Shown: positions 31,415 to 40,043, counted from the stretch's first letter. The stretch: 64,000 nucleotides of DNA from Martelella alba (GCF_005217455.1 NZ_SZPQ01000025.1:1-64000), one strand, 5' to 3'. A program made the numbers and translations. Notes: generated by a model not told the origin, from the letters alone.

Positions 31415-33358
31415 ATGCGTTTCATGTCTGTTTCTTTGAGGAAGTCTCTGCTGGGCGGCCTGATTTGGCTGCTCGGCATCGCCTGCGCCTGGTCGGCCGA
31501 CGACTATCAATCCTGGGTCAAAGACATCCAGGGGCGTCTGGACACCACCGCCCAGCTTTATCAGCAACAGCAAAAGGACGCTGCCCGTCGCGAAGTGCAA
31601 ATGGCCTATTTCGAGGTGTTCGAAAACCTGGAAGGGCCGATCCGCATGAATATTTCGGCCCAGAAAAGCTACCAGATGGAAAGCCAGTTCGGCGAAATTC
31701 GCCAGATGATCAGCGAGGGCAAGCCCCTGGCCGATGTGCAGGGGCAGATCAATAATCTGAAAAGCGAGTTGACTGACGTGCTGCCGGCCCTGACCGGCGG
31801 CCGGCAAATGGCCGATACCGAGCAGAATGCGGTGTACGGCAACGGGAAGATCGCCCTCTACTGGCAGCAAACCTACAAAGTCATTGACGACCAATTAGCC
31901 AAAGCCTTGTCGCAATACCAGCAGGGACACTATGACGATGCCAGTCAAAGCGTTCAGCAGGCTTATTTCCAGGGATTTAAAAATTCCGAAATGGAAATGT
32001 CGGTGCGCAATAACCGGTCCTCCCAGCAGGCCGCGGCCATCAGCCAGCAATTTTCCGCCCTGGTCAACCTGGCGAAACAGCCGGGCCAACTGACCGCCGT
32101 GGCGTATGCGGATACCAGTTTGCTGCAAGATCTCGAAGATGTGTTGCCGGGGCTTCCCACCACCCGACCTGACCAACCGGTAACGGCCGCCGCAGCGCCC
32201 GCGACGGCGAATGCCGATACCACCCCGGACGCGGACTGGCGGCAGGTGGGCGCCGAGATTGATCACGCCGTCGCCGCGGCCATCGCCCAATACCAGGCCG
32301 GCCACGCCAAAGAGGGAATGGAGGCCATCCAGGACGCCTACTTTGATCATTTCGAAGGCAGCGGCATGGAAAACAAGATCGGCTCGCGGGATACGGCGTT
32401 TAAAACCAGTCTGGAAGGGTATTTCACCCGGCTGGTCAGTCTGATGAAGGCCGGCCAGCCGGTGGACAAACTTCAGGAGCAAGCCAACGCCCTCAGCCGG
32501 GACTTGTCCAAAGCGGCGGGTATGCTGGGGTCGGGCGGACAGAGCCGCTGGAGCCTGTTTATCTATAGCTTGCTGATAATCGTGCGCGAAGGCCTGGAAG
32601 CGCTGCTCATTGTGGCGGCCATCATTGCCTACTTGGTGAAAAACAACCATCAAGACAAGTTGCCGATGATCCGGCAATCGGTGTGGGTGGCCCTGGCGGC
32701 CAGTGTCGTCACCGCCGCGCTATTCCAATGGCTGTTTGAAAACTCCGGCGCCAACCGTGAATTGCTCGAGGGCGGCACCATGATGGTGGCGGTGGTCACC
32801 TTATTCTGCATGAGCTACTGGCTGCTCTCCAAGGTGGAGGCCCGCCACTGGAAGGCCTATCTGGAAGGCAAGCTGTCGTTGTCGTTGACCAGCGGTTCGC
32901 TGGCCGGCCTGTGGTTTACCAGCTTCCTGGCGGTTTATCGCGAAGGCGCGGAAACCGTGTTGTTTTACTACGCCCTGCTCGGCGATGCCGGCGGCGTCGC
33001 CGGTCACTTCGCCGTGCTGGCCGGATTCCTGGTCGGCTGCGTGGCGCTGCTGCTGATGTATCTGCTGATGCGTTACACCGTGGTGAGGTTACCGCTAAAG
33101 CCGTTCTTTATGTTTACCGGTTGCTTTATGTACCTGATGGCCTTCGTGTTTGCCGGCCAGGGGGTCTTGGAATTAATCGAAGGGAAACTCTTCGAACCGA
33201 CACTGCTTAAGTCAGTGCCGGAAATCAGCCTGTTGGGGATTTATCCCTATCTTGAAACGTTAACGCCGCAACTGGTCTTGCTGGTGGCCGCGCTGGTCGC
33301 CCTCTGGGTGATGCGCCGGCGCGCCCAGCGAAGCTTACCCAGACAAGAAGCGATGTAG
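31415..33358 (+). CDS. fetM: FTR1-family iron permease, FetM-like
   Basis: The 647-residue inner-membrane protein has a signal peptide (about 1-27), a long periplasmic helical region, and a C-terminal FTR1 permease domain (about 378-640) with seven spans. The two iron-coordinating REXXE motifs are REGLE at 391-395 and REGAE at 509-513. Preceding them are three similar modules of about 98 residues (29-124, 145-243, 272-370), each with an AYF-x-x-F element (A64, A183, A308). It heads an operon with a P19-like protein, as in FetMP of pathogenic E. coli and Campylobacter. The ATG at 31415 is chosen over an in-frame TTG at 31403; the ribosome site is weak either way. Confidence 0.88.
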   Translation: MRFMSVSLRKSLLGGLIWLLGIACAWSADDYQSWVKDIQGRLDTTAQLYQQQQKDAARREVQMAYFEVFENLEGPIRMNISAQKSYQMESQFGEIRQMISEGKPLADVQGQINNLKSELTDVLPALTGGRQMADTEQNAVYGNGKIALYWQQTYKVIDDQLAKALSQYQQGHYDDASQSVQQAYFQGFKNSEMEMSVRNNRSSQQAAAISQQFSALVNLAKQPGQLTAVAYADTSLLQDLEDVLPGLPTTRPDQPVTAAAAPATANADTTPDADWRQVGAEIDHAVAAAIAQYQAGHAKEGMEAIQDAYFDHFEGSGMENKIGSRDTAFKTSLEGYFTRLVSLMKAGQPVDKLQEQANALSRDLSKAAGMLGSGGQSRWSLFIYSLLIIVREGLEALLIVAAIIAYLVKNNHQDKLPMIRQSVWVALAASVVTAALFQWLFENSGANRELLEGGTMMVAVVTLFCMSYWLLSKVEARHWKAYLEGKLSLSLTSGSLAGLWFTSFLAVYREGAETVLFYYALLGDAGGVAGHFAVLAGFLVGCVALLLMYLLMRYTVVRLPLKPFFMFTGCFMYLMAFVFAGQGVLELIEGKLFEPTLLKSVPEISLLGIYPYLETLTPQLVLLVAALVALWVMRRRAQRSLPRQEAM

Positions 33359-33403
33359 AGCATTTTAATAATAAGCAAGTTTTGTTGACTGAGGATTTCG
33401 TTG

Positions 33404-33931
33404 ATGATGAAGATGAATAAAAGCGTGATAGCCGCGGCGCTCGTTGCCGGTTTCGTGAGCATGCCCGCCGTGTTTGCCGCCGAACACCCGGCTGGCGAGG
33501 CCATCACCATGAACGGCATGCAAATCGCCGCGGTATACCTGCAACCCATCGAGATGGAACCGCGCGGCATGGGCTTGCCCGCCTCGCAGGCGGATGTTCA
33601 TCTGGAAACCGATATTCACGCGGTGCAGGGCAATACCAATGGTTTTGGCGCCGGCGAATGGATCCCTTACCTGACCATCAGCTACACCTTGGAAAATACC
33701 GATACCGGGGCCAAACAGGACGGGACCTTCATGCCCATGGTCGCCAACGACGGTCCGCATTACGGCCAGAACGTCAAAATGATGGGCGTCGGCAACTATA
33801 AAGTGACGTTTCACATCGATCCGCCGCCCAAGGCCGGCATGTACCGCCATACCGATGCCGAAACCGGCGTCGGTCCGTGGTGGAAGCCGTTCGATGTCAG
33901 TTACAACTTTAAATATGTCGGCTTGAAATAA
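33404..33931 (+). CDS. fetP: Periplasmic P19/FetP-like iron-uptake protein
   Basis: The 175-residue protein has a signal peptide ending near AVFAAEH and an immunoglobulin-like P19/Tp34 domain. FetP and P19 are dimeric copper-binding periplasmic proteins needed for iron uptake with FTR1-type permeases. Candidate metal ligands are visible in PIEMEPRGMG, FMPMVANDGPHYG and VTFHIDPP (Met, Glu and His residues). The second in-frame start, ATG 33404, is preferred because GAGG at 33391-33394 is 9 bases away; a TTG precedes it. It lies 45 bases after the permease gene. Confidence 0.87.
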   Translation: MMKMNKSVIAAALVAGFVSMPAVFAAEHPAGEAITMNGMQIAAVYLQPIEMEPRGMGLPASQADVHLETDIHAVQGNTNGFGAGEWIPYLTISYTLENTDTGAKQDGTFMPMVANDGPHYGQNVKMMGVGNYKVTFHIDPPPKAGMYRHTDAETGVGPWWKPFDVSYNFKYVGLK

Positions 33932-34034
33932 CCGTTGCCGCCGCGATTGTCGGGCGATCGCGGCTCTCTCGGACTGTCGCAATGGCACGGCGGGCTGTCG
34001 CAGCAACACGATTTAACCGTTCCTGGTAAGCGTC

Positions 34035-35420
34035 ATGAATTATTATTTAGTCACCGCTTTTCAAGCTTTTCTGCCGGTGGCGCTGTTATGCGGTTTACAC
34101 TGGGCGCGCCGTCCCTCGCCCGCGCTGCGCCCAACGATTTGGATAAGTTTGGCGGCCTTGGCCGTCGGCGCCTTGGCCGGCATAGGGATGCCGGCCAATC
34201 AAAGCCTGCAACTGGCTGTGACCGTCGCGCAGTTTGTGGCGCTGATTCTGTTTTTGGCCAGTCAGTTCGCGTTTTCCGCTGGGCTCGGTTATTTCTGGCA
34301 GGCCCTGTTGCTGGCCGGTGCGGCAATGCATTGGGCGCAGGACCCCAACCTTAGCGCGCTGACGTCCTCGGGTGTCGTTAATACGGATTTGTTGCTCAAT
34401 CTCAGCGCGTTGGTCTTCGCCGCGGCCGTTCTGGCACTGAGCGCCGCACTGGTGACGCTGGTGGCGCGGCGGTTGCCCCTGTGGCGCTGGCCGTCACTGC
34501 TGGCGCTTTTTCTTATTCTGGCGCTACCGCTTAGCGGGCAGGCGCTTTTGCTAATGATGAAGCTGGACATCGTCGCATTAAGCAAGACCCGGCTGAGTTT
34601 TGTCGCCCATGTCACCAACGGCAGCCCCTGGCTGAGTTACTTCGGCGCGGCGGTCATGGCGTTTTTGCTGGTGTGTTTTACGCATCCCTTACTGCGCTTG
34701 CGCCGTGACTATCAAAGCCAAACATTGGCCATTCCCCGGCGCAAGGCCATCGCCCGCTACCGCGATGCCCGCCGCACCGCCGTCATGTTACTGGCGGCGG
34801 CATTGGTCGTGACCGCGGGCCAACTATACTGGGATTTGGTCGCCTCCCAGCCGCCGCGGCTGTCGCAGGCCGTTCCGGTCACGCTGGCCGCCGACGGGCA
34901 AGTGCATATTCCCATCGAACACGTGCGCGACGGCAAGCTACACCGTTTCGTCTGGGTGGCGGACGACGGCAAGGCGGTGCGTTTCCTGGTCATCAATCGT
35001 TACCCGGACCGCCTGCGGCTGGGCGTGGTGTTCGACGCCTGCTTGCTGTGCGGCGACCAGGGATATGTGATGGAGGGCAATCAGGTGGTGTGCGTCGCCT
35101 GCGGCGTGCATATCTTCATCCCGTCCATCGGTAAATCGGGCGGTTGCAACCCCATTCCCATCGCCAACTGGCATAATGATGATAAGCAACTGACGATAAC
35201 CCGCGCGGATCTCGAAACGGGAATGAAATACTTCACCACCATCGTGACTTTACATGTCACCGATCCGGTGGATGGCAGCTCGCTGACCAACATCAAGGCC
35301 GAATACAAGTACCGTTATGGCGGGAAAATGTATTTCTTCGCCAGCGAGGCCAATTATAACCGTTTCCGCGCCCGGCCGGAGCAGTTCGTTCCGGCCGCCG
35401 CCGGCGCGGCGGGGGAATAA
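34035..35420 (+). CDS. Membrane protein with DUF2318 and YHS-like C-terminus
   Basis: The 461-residue protein has about seven to eight transmembrane helices (roughly 5-255) and then an extracytoplasmic C-terminal domain. That domain holds a cysteine cluster typical of DUF2318 (C336-LL-C339, C353-VA-C356 and C371 in GGCNP) and ends in a YHS-like metal-binding motif (YRYGGKMYFFASEANYNRF). Homologues occupy the same slot in the Campylobacter P19 locus. The role is unknown; a metal- or Fe-S-binding electron carrier or iron reductase partner is plausible but inferred. It sits 103 bases after the FetP-like gene and 3 bases before the first permease. Confidence 0.8.
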   Translation: MNYYLVTAFQAFLPVALLCGLHWARRPSPALRPTIWISLAALAVGALAGIGMPANQSLQLAVTVAQFVALILFLASQFAFSAGLGYFWQALLLAGAAMHWAQDPNLSALTSSGVVNTDLLLNLSALVFAAAVLALSAALVTLVARRLPLWRWPSLLALFLILALPLSGQALLLMMKLDIVALSKTRLSFVAHVTNGSPWLSYFGAAVMAFLLVCFTHPLLRLRRDYQSQTLAIPRRKAIARYRDARRTAVMLLAAALVVTAGQLYWDLVASQPPRLSQAVPVTLAADGQVHIPIEHVRDGKLHRFVWVADDGKAVRFLVINRYPDRLRLGVVFDACLLCGDQGYVMEGNQVVCVACGVHIFIPSIGKSGGCNPIPIANWHNDDKQLTITRADLETGMKYFTTIVTLHVTDPVDGSSLTNIKAEYKYRYGGKMYFFASEANYNRFRARPEQFVPAAAGAAGE

Positions 35421-35423
35421 GCT

Positions 35424-36713
35424 ATGTTGTGGCGTATGTTACGGCAGTCGTGGTGCAGAAATATCCGGCGCAAATCGCTGGCGGTACTCGCGGTTTTCCT
35501 GGCCGCCGGGTTGATCTCCGCGTTATTGGCGGTTTCCATCAATATCGGCGATAAAATGGCGCGCGAGCTGAAATCCTATGGCGCCAATATCCTGATTGAA
35601 CCGGCCGGACAGGCCGCCCTGCCGACCGGCTTCGGCCGACACGACGAACTGCTGTCCGGCGGAGATCTTCTCGATCAGTCGGAGCTTCCCAACATCAAGG
35701 ACATTTTCTGGCGTAACAACATCATCGGTTTTGCGCCTTCGTTGAACGGCGATGTCATTGTGGACGGCAAAACCGTGCCGGTATTGGGTACCTTTTTCTC
35801 CCAGCCGGTGAATGTCCCGGATGAACCGGATTACCACACCGGTCAAGAAGTCATCAGCCCGTACTGGCGGGTCGCCGGCCGTTATCCCCACGAACCCCTG
35901 GCGGCTGGACAGCAGCCTGAGGCCCTGGTGGGCCGGCAACTGGCCCAGCGCACTGGCTGGAAAACCGGGGATGTGCTCACGTTGCAAGGCGATCATGCCC
36001 CCTTGCAAGTCCGTATCAGCGGCGTGTTGACCAGCGGCGGCGAAGAGGAGGAACGCCTGGTTATGCCCCTGGCGGCGGTCCAGCAATTGCTGGGGCTGGC
36101 CGGCAAGGTACAGTCGGTGCGGGTATCGGCGCTTACCGTGCCGGAAAACGATTTATCCCGGCGCGCCAGGGATGATCCCACCAGTCTGACGGCGGCCGAA
36201 TATGATCGCTGGTATTGCACCGCGTTTGTTTCCTCCATCGCCCATCAACTGGAGGAGGCGATATCCGGTTCGGTGGTCCATCCCATCTGGCAGGTGGCGG
36301 CATCCGAAGGGGTCGTTATCGAGAAGATACAATTGCTGCTGGCGGTGGTGACCCTGGCGGCGCTGGCGGCGTCGGCCATGGGAATCGCCTCGCTGATGAC
36401 CAGCACCATCATGGAGCGCGCCCGGGAAATCGGCCTGATGAAAGCGTTGGGCGCCCGCCAGTGGCAAATTATGCTGGTGTTTTACCTGGAAGCGGCGATG
36501 AGCGGCGCGGTGGGCGGGCTGCTGGGTTGCCTGGCCGGCTGGGGGCTGGCCAAGGCCATCGGCCTGATGCTGTTCGGCGCGCCGCTCAGCTTCGCCTGGA
36601 TTGTGGTGCCGAGCGTGTTGGTGGTCGCTATTCTTATCGCGCTGGTCGGTACCTGGTTCCCGGCTCGCCGCATCGGCCGGCTTTATCCGGTAGAGGTATT
36701 GTATGGCAACTGA
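35424..36713 (+). CDS. FtsX/MacB-type ABC permease 1 of iron operon
   Basis: The 429-residue protein has one N-terminal transmembrane helix (about 18-40), a large periplasmic MacB_PCD-like domain (about 45-290), and three C-terminal helices forming an FtsX domain. The segment MERAREIGLMKALGARQWQIM is a classic FtsX-type coupling region contacting the ATPase. It overlaps the second permease by 11 bases. Such permeases usually act as mechanotransmitters and do not import small solutes directly. Its part in iron uptake is known only by genetic association with the P19 locus. Confidence 0.85.
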   Translation: MLWRMLRQSWCRNIRRKSLAVLAVFLAAGLISALLAVSINIGDKMARELKSYGANILIEPAGQAALPTGFGRHDELLSGGDLLDQSELPNIKDIFWRNNIIGFAPSLNGDVIVDGKTVPVLGTFFSQPVNVPDEPDYHTGQEVISPYWRVAGRYPHEPLAAGQQPEALVGRQLAQRTGWKTGDVLTLQGDHAPLQVRISGVLTSGGEEEERLVMPLAAVQQLLGLAGKVQSVRVSALTVPENDLSRRARDDPTSLTAAEYDRWYCTAFVSSIAHQLEEAISGSVVHPIWQVAASEGVVIEKIQLLLAVVTLAALAASAMGIASLMTSTIMERAREIGLMKALGARQWQIMLVFYLEAAMSGAVGGLLGCLAGWGLAKAIGLMLFGAPLSFAWIVVPSVLVVAILIALVGTWFPARRIGRLYPVEVLYGN

Positions 36714-37884
36714 TTTCGCCGGGGACATGCCGATGGCCGGCACCGGCCGCGCCCGGAGGTTGAATAACCGGATGTTCTGGCTGCTGGTGCTGCGGGCGCT
36801 GCGGCTGCGGTTGTCCCGGGTCGCGGTGGTGTTCGCCGCGCTGACGGTAGGGGCGGCCATCGTTACGGCCATGGCGTCGGTTTATTTCGACATCAATGCC
36901 AAAATGAGCCAGGAACTGCGCACGTTCGGCGCCAATTTTTACCTGGGACCCGGTCATGGCGCCACGATGCCGATGTCGGTATTGCAGCCCATCATCGATC
37001 GGGCGCCGCCCGGCCTTATCGCCGCCGCCAGTCCTTATCTGTATGGCATGGCGCGCACGGAACTGCAAAAAGTGGTGTTGATGGGCGTGTGGTTCGACTC
37101 CCTCCCGAAATTGGTGCCCTATTGGCAAGTCAAGGGCGACTGGATTGGCGTTAATTTCGATGACCGACACGCCATGATAGGCGTGAAGCTGGCGGCCATT
37201 TTGCATGTCAAGCTGGGCGACCGGGTGACGCTGGTGGATGGCCGTCAAAAGAAAACCCTGCAAATCATGGGTATTGTCGATGCCGGTGACGCCACCGACA
37301 ATATGTTGATTCTGAACCTGGATCTGGCGCAACAATGGCTGCACCAGCCGGGCCAAGTCACCAACGCCATGTTCAGTGTCGCCGATGACCTCGGCCAGGT
37401 GGACGCCTTTGCCCACCGGCTGCAACGCCAATATCCGCAACTGGATGTGCGGCCCATTCTCAAGGTATCGGCGTCGGAAGGACAGGTACTGAATAAAATC
37501 AAGGGCCTGATGGGCTTGGTCTCGGTAGTGATCCTGGTGCTGTCGTCCCTGTGCGTGAACACGACCCTGATGGCTATCGTCGGCGAGCGCGCAAAAGAGT
37601 TCGCCCTACAAAAAGCCTTGGGCGCCAGCGCGCGCGATATCACACTGCAAATCCTGGCCGAGACCGGCATTATCGCGCTGGCGGCAGTGGTTTGCGGCGT
37701 GCTGGCCGGTTTTATTTTGGCGCAGATATTGGGGCATGCGGTGTTCAACGCCTCTATCGCCCTGCGCGCGCCGGTATTACCCATTACGTTGGCGCTTTCC
37801 CTGCTGGTGGCGGCGGTGGCGGCCATCGTTCCGGTTCGTCGCGCCCTGCATGTGGTGCCGGCCCTGGTCTTGAAAGGAGAATAA
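36703..37884 (+). CDS. FtsX/MacB-type ABC permease 2 of iron operon
   Basis: This 393-residue paralogue of the preceding gene has one helix near residues 40-62, a periplasmic MacB-like domain (about 65-260), and three C-terminal helices. The coupling segment GERAKEFALQKALGASARDI replaces MERAREIGLMKALGA of permease 1. The two would form a heterodimer. The ATG at 36703 overlaps the upstream gene; a later ATG at aa 24 (NNRMFWLL) could be the real membrane-proximal start, since the first 20 residues are polar and unlike permease 1. Confidence 0.83.
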   Translation: MATDFAGDMPMAGTGRARRLNNRMFWLLVLRALRLRLSRVAVVFAALTVGAAIVTAMASVYFDINAKMSQELRTFGANFYLGPGHGATMPMSVLQPIIDRAPPGLIAAASPYLYGMARTELQKVVLMGVWFDSLPKLVPYWQVKGDWIGVNFDDRHAMIGVKLAAILHVKLGDRVTLVDGRQKKTLQIMGIVDAGDATDNMLILNLDLAQQWLHQPGQVTNAMFSVADDLGQVDAFAHRLQRQYPQLDVRPILKVSASEGQVLNKIKGLMGLVSVVILVLSSLCVNTTLMAIVGERAKEFALQKALGASARDITLQILAETGIIALAAVVCGVLAGFILAQILGHAVFNASIALRAPVLPITLALSLLVAAVAAIVPVRRALHVVPALVLKGE

Positions 37885-37887
37885 GCT

Positions 37888-38613
37888 ATGGTTTCAGCCG
37901 TTCGACTGGTGCAGCCGCCGCGCGCGGCGGATGACGTGATTGAAACGCGAAATCTCTACAAGAGGTTCGGCAAAGTCACGGCGTTGGAAAATATCAATAT
38001 CCGTATTCAACGCGGGGAATTCGTCGCCATCATGGGGGCTTCCGGTTCGGGGAAAACCACGCTGATGAATATTCTGACCTGCCTGGATACCGCCAGCGAA
38101 GGCCAGGTACTGCTGGATGGCGTGGATGCCGCCGGATTGGACGAAGAAGGGCGTCGGGTATTTCGCGCCGACAAAATCGGCCTGGTCTTCCAGCAGTTCC
38201 ACCTGATCCCCTTTCTCACCGCGCTGGAAAACGTCATGTTGGCGCAGCATTACCATAGCGTGGTGGACGAACAGGCCGCGCGCGCCGTTTTGGAACAAGT
38301 CGGTCTTGGCGCCCGCATGGGGCATCTGCCCAGCCAGCTTTCCGGCGGCGAGCAGCAACGGGTGTGCATCGCACGGGCGCTGGTCAACGAGCCGCCGGTT
38401 ATTTTCGCCGATGAGCCCACCGGCAATCTGGATGAGGAGAACGAACGCCGGGTATTGGACCTGCTGACCGATTTACATCGCCAGGGCCGCACCATCGTTA
38501 TGGTGACCCATAATCCGGATCTGGGCCGATTCGCCGATCGCATCGTGCGTTTGCAACACGGCAAATACCTTGGCGAGGAGAAAATCCATCATGAAGTGGC
38601 ATCGCAACGTTAG
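37888..38613 (+). CDS. ABC ATPase of iron operon (LolD/MacB type)
   Basis: The 241-residue ATPase has Walker A GASGSGKTT (50-58), Q-loop FQQFHLIPFLTALENV, signature LSGGEQQRVCIARAL (about 151) and Walker B VIFADEPTGNLD. The EPTGNLD form is characteristic of the LolD/MacB/FtsE group, matching the two FtsX-type permeases beside it. It starts 3 bases after permease 2, and the following lipoprotein gene begins inside its 3' end. Confidence 0.9.
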   Translation: MVSAVRLVQPPRAADDVIETRNLYKRFGKVTALENINIRIQRGEFVAIMGASGSGKTTLMNILTCLDTASEGQVLLDGVDAAGLDEEGRRVFRADKIGLVFQQFHLIPFLTALENVMLAQHYHSVVDEQAARAVLEQVGLGARMGHLPSQLSGGEQQRVCIARALVNEPPVIFADEPTGNLDEENERRVLDLLTDLHRQGRTIVMVTHNPDLGRFADRIVRLQHGKYLGEEKIHHEVASQR

Positions 38614-39094
38614 CCTTATCTGCCTGTTGGCGCTGGCGGCGTTGCTTGCCGGCTGTAAACAGCAAGAGGTCTCTATCGGCTCGCCCGCGCCGTCCCTGGC
38701 GGCGTTCGATATCCACGGACAGGCGGCGACCCTTGAGAAGTGGCGGGGCCGGCCGGTCTATTTAACGTTCTGGTCGGCCAGTTGCGGCGGTTGCGCGGCC
38801 GAGCTGGCCGCGTTACAGAAACTCACCGAGACCTACGGTGAGCGCGTGGTGGTGGTGGCGGTCAATACGGACCCGCAACAAAAAGATATTTCGCGGTTTC
38901 TCGGTCAACTGCATCTGACCTTTCCGGTGGTGCGCGATCAACTGGGCATCACTCAGGAACGCTATAAGGTGGTCGGGACGCCGACGGCTTACTTCATTAA
39001 CGGGCGGGGGACAGTGGTGGCCGCCCACGAAGGCGCGCAGGGCGAAGACGCCCTGGCGGCGATGTTTCGCGAAACACGGCGGGATCAATCATGA
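38591..39094 (+). CDS. Thioredoxin-like (TlpA/ResA type) lipoprotein
   Basis: The 167-residue protein has a lipoprotein signal with lipobox LLAGC (Cys22) and a TlpA/ResA-type thioredoxin fold. The redox site is C65-GG-C68 (SASCGGCAA), and a cis-proline loop is visible at VGTPTAYFI. It would be membrane-anchored in the periplasm and could handle thiols of the DUF2318 cysteine cluster or the apo-cytochrome. The ATG at 38591 follows GAGGAG by 10 bases and overlaps the ATPase gene by 23 bases. The P19 locus of Campylobacter also ends with thioredoxin-like genes. Confidence 0.87.
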   Translation: MKWHRNVSLICLLALAALLAGCKQQEVSIGSPAPSLAAFDIHGQAATLEKWRGRPVYLTFWSASCGGCAAELAALQKLTETYGERVVVVAVNTDPQQKDISRFLGQLHLTFPVVRDQLGITQERYKVVGTPTAYFINGRGTVVAAHEGAQGEDALAAMFRETRRDQS

Positions 39095-39393
39095 AACGTA
39101 TGCTATTTACCCTCGCGGCGGCCGGTCTGGCGTATTCGTCCTGGGCGGTGGCCGACGGCGCCCAGACCTATAACCAAAATTGCGCCGATTGCCACGGTCG
39201 CAAGGCCAATCAGGTCGCGTTCGGAAAGGCGCCGCCGCTGATTTCCCTATCGCGGCAGCAACTGGTGTCCGGCTTGACCGACCGCCGGGATGGTAAGATT
39301 GCCACCAGCGGCGCGGAACAGCGGGCCAAGGAATCCTTAAGCGACGCCGATATTCAGGGACTGGCCGACTATATCCAGACGTTGAAGCACTAG
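39091..39393 (+). CDS. Small class I-like cytochrome c of iron operon
   Basis: The 100-residue protein has a signal peptide (about 1-21) and a single haem-binding CADCH site (31-35), giving a mature domain of about 79 residues that ends with the typical LSDADIQGLADYIQTL helix. No methionine occurs after the signal peptide, so the usual Met sixth ligand is missing; the only other histidine is the final residue. It overlaps the thioredoxin-like gene by 4 bases. It probably passes electrons to or from the membrane components of the iron system; that is inferred. Confidence 0.85.
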   Translation: MKRMLFTLAAAGLAYSSWAVADGAQTYNQNCADCHGRKANQVAFGKAPPLISLSRQQLVSGLTDRRDGKIATSGAEQRAKESLSDADIQGLADYIQTLKH

Positions 39394-39504
39394 GTCGCGC
39401 CGGCGTGTGGGAAAAACGCGCCGCAGGATGGCGGCGTGTATCGGCGGTGCCGGTAAGCTTATCAGGGGGACGCCGGCCGCCAGAGCACCCGCCGCGGGAA
39501 CGAA

Positions 39505-39526
39505 AACCCGGTAGCGGGTTGTTTTT
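39505..39526 (+). terminator. Rho-independent terminator of iron operon
   Basis: Stem AACCCG/CGGGTT with a GTAG loop is followed by GTTTTT. It lies 112 bases after the cytochrome stop codon. The rest of the 329-base gap before elaB holds an ERIC fragment and the elaB leader. Confidence 0.7.
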
Positions 39527-39578
39527 AAGAATGATCCGGCAAGAATGCCGCCTCGGCCAGGGAAAAACTGACTATAGT

Positions 39579-39616
39579 TATACTCTGGATCATTCGCGTT
39601 GCATCGCGACGGCAAG
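39579..39616 (-). repeat. ERIC end fragment, left of elaB
   Basis: TATACTCT followed by TTGCATCGCGACGGCAAG matches the reverse complement of the right end of the ERIC copies at 108-359, with scattered mismatches. The ERIC core is absent, so this is a degraded fragment. Confidence 0.55.
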
Positions 39617-39722
39617 TGCGGGATGCCACCGGCGGGAACCGATAAGAACCGCCGCCGGCGTGGTAACGTGAAGTAAGATAAGTCTATCGAGTCGGTATTT
39701 TATCAGAACACGGAGAACAGTC

Positions 39723-40043
39723 ATGGCGACCCCAACAGATCCTATTCAACCGCAAGACACCCATGTCGACGACGACGTGCAGTTGCTGTCCGATACCCTG
39801 GAGGAAGTGCTGGCCTATTCCGGCGATAAGGCGGATCAGAAGTACGTGGAGTTAAAGACCCGTGCCGAAGCGGCTCTGGACGAGGTTAAAAAACGCATCA
39901 GCCATGCCTCGGATAATTACTATTACCGGGCAAGACAGGCGGTTTACCGTGCCGATGAGTATGTCCAGGAAAACCCCTGGCACGGCGTCGGCATCGGCGC
40001 ATCAATCGGTCTGGTGGTCGGTTTACTGCTGGCTCGCCGTTAA
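39723..40043 (+). CDS. elaB: ElaB, DUF883 tail-anchored ribosome-associated protein
   Basis: The 106-residue protein matches E. coli ElaB (101 residues). It has an acidic N-terminus, a central amphipathic helix rich in Lys/Glu (DQKYVELKTRAEAALDEVKKR), the conserved DNYYYRARQAVYRADEYV, and one C-terminal membrane helix ending GLLLARR with the GxxxG-like GVGIGASIGL. ElaB, YqjD and YgaM are stationary-phase inner-membrane proteins that bind ribosomes. It precedes menF, as in E. coli, but its usual upstream ela genes are replaced here by the iron operon. Confidence 0.93.
   Translation: MATPTDPIQPQDTHVDDDVQLLSDTLEEVLAYSGDKADQKYVELKTRAEAALDEVKKRISHASDNYYYRARQAVYRADEYVQENPWHGVGIGASIGLVVGLLLARR

Noticed and set aside
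31415-33358. FTR1 gene as EfeU of an EfeUOB ferrous iron system
   Set aside because: No EfeO or DyP-type EfeB gene follows. The neighbours are P19-like and ABC/redox genes, so the FetMP/P19 assignment fits better.
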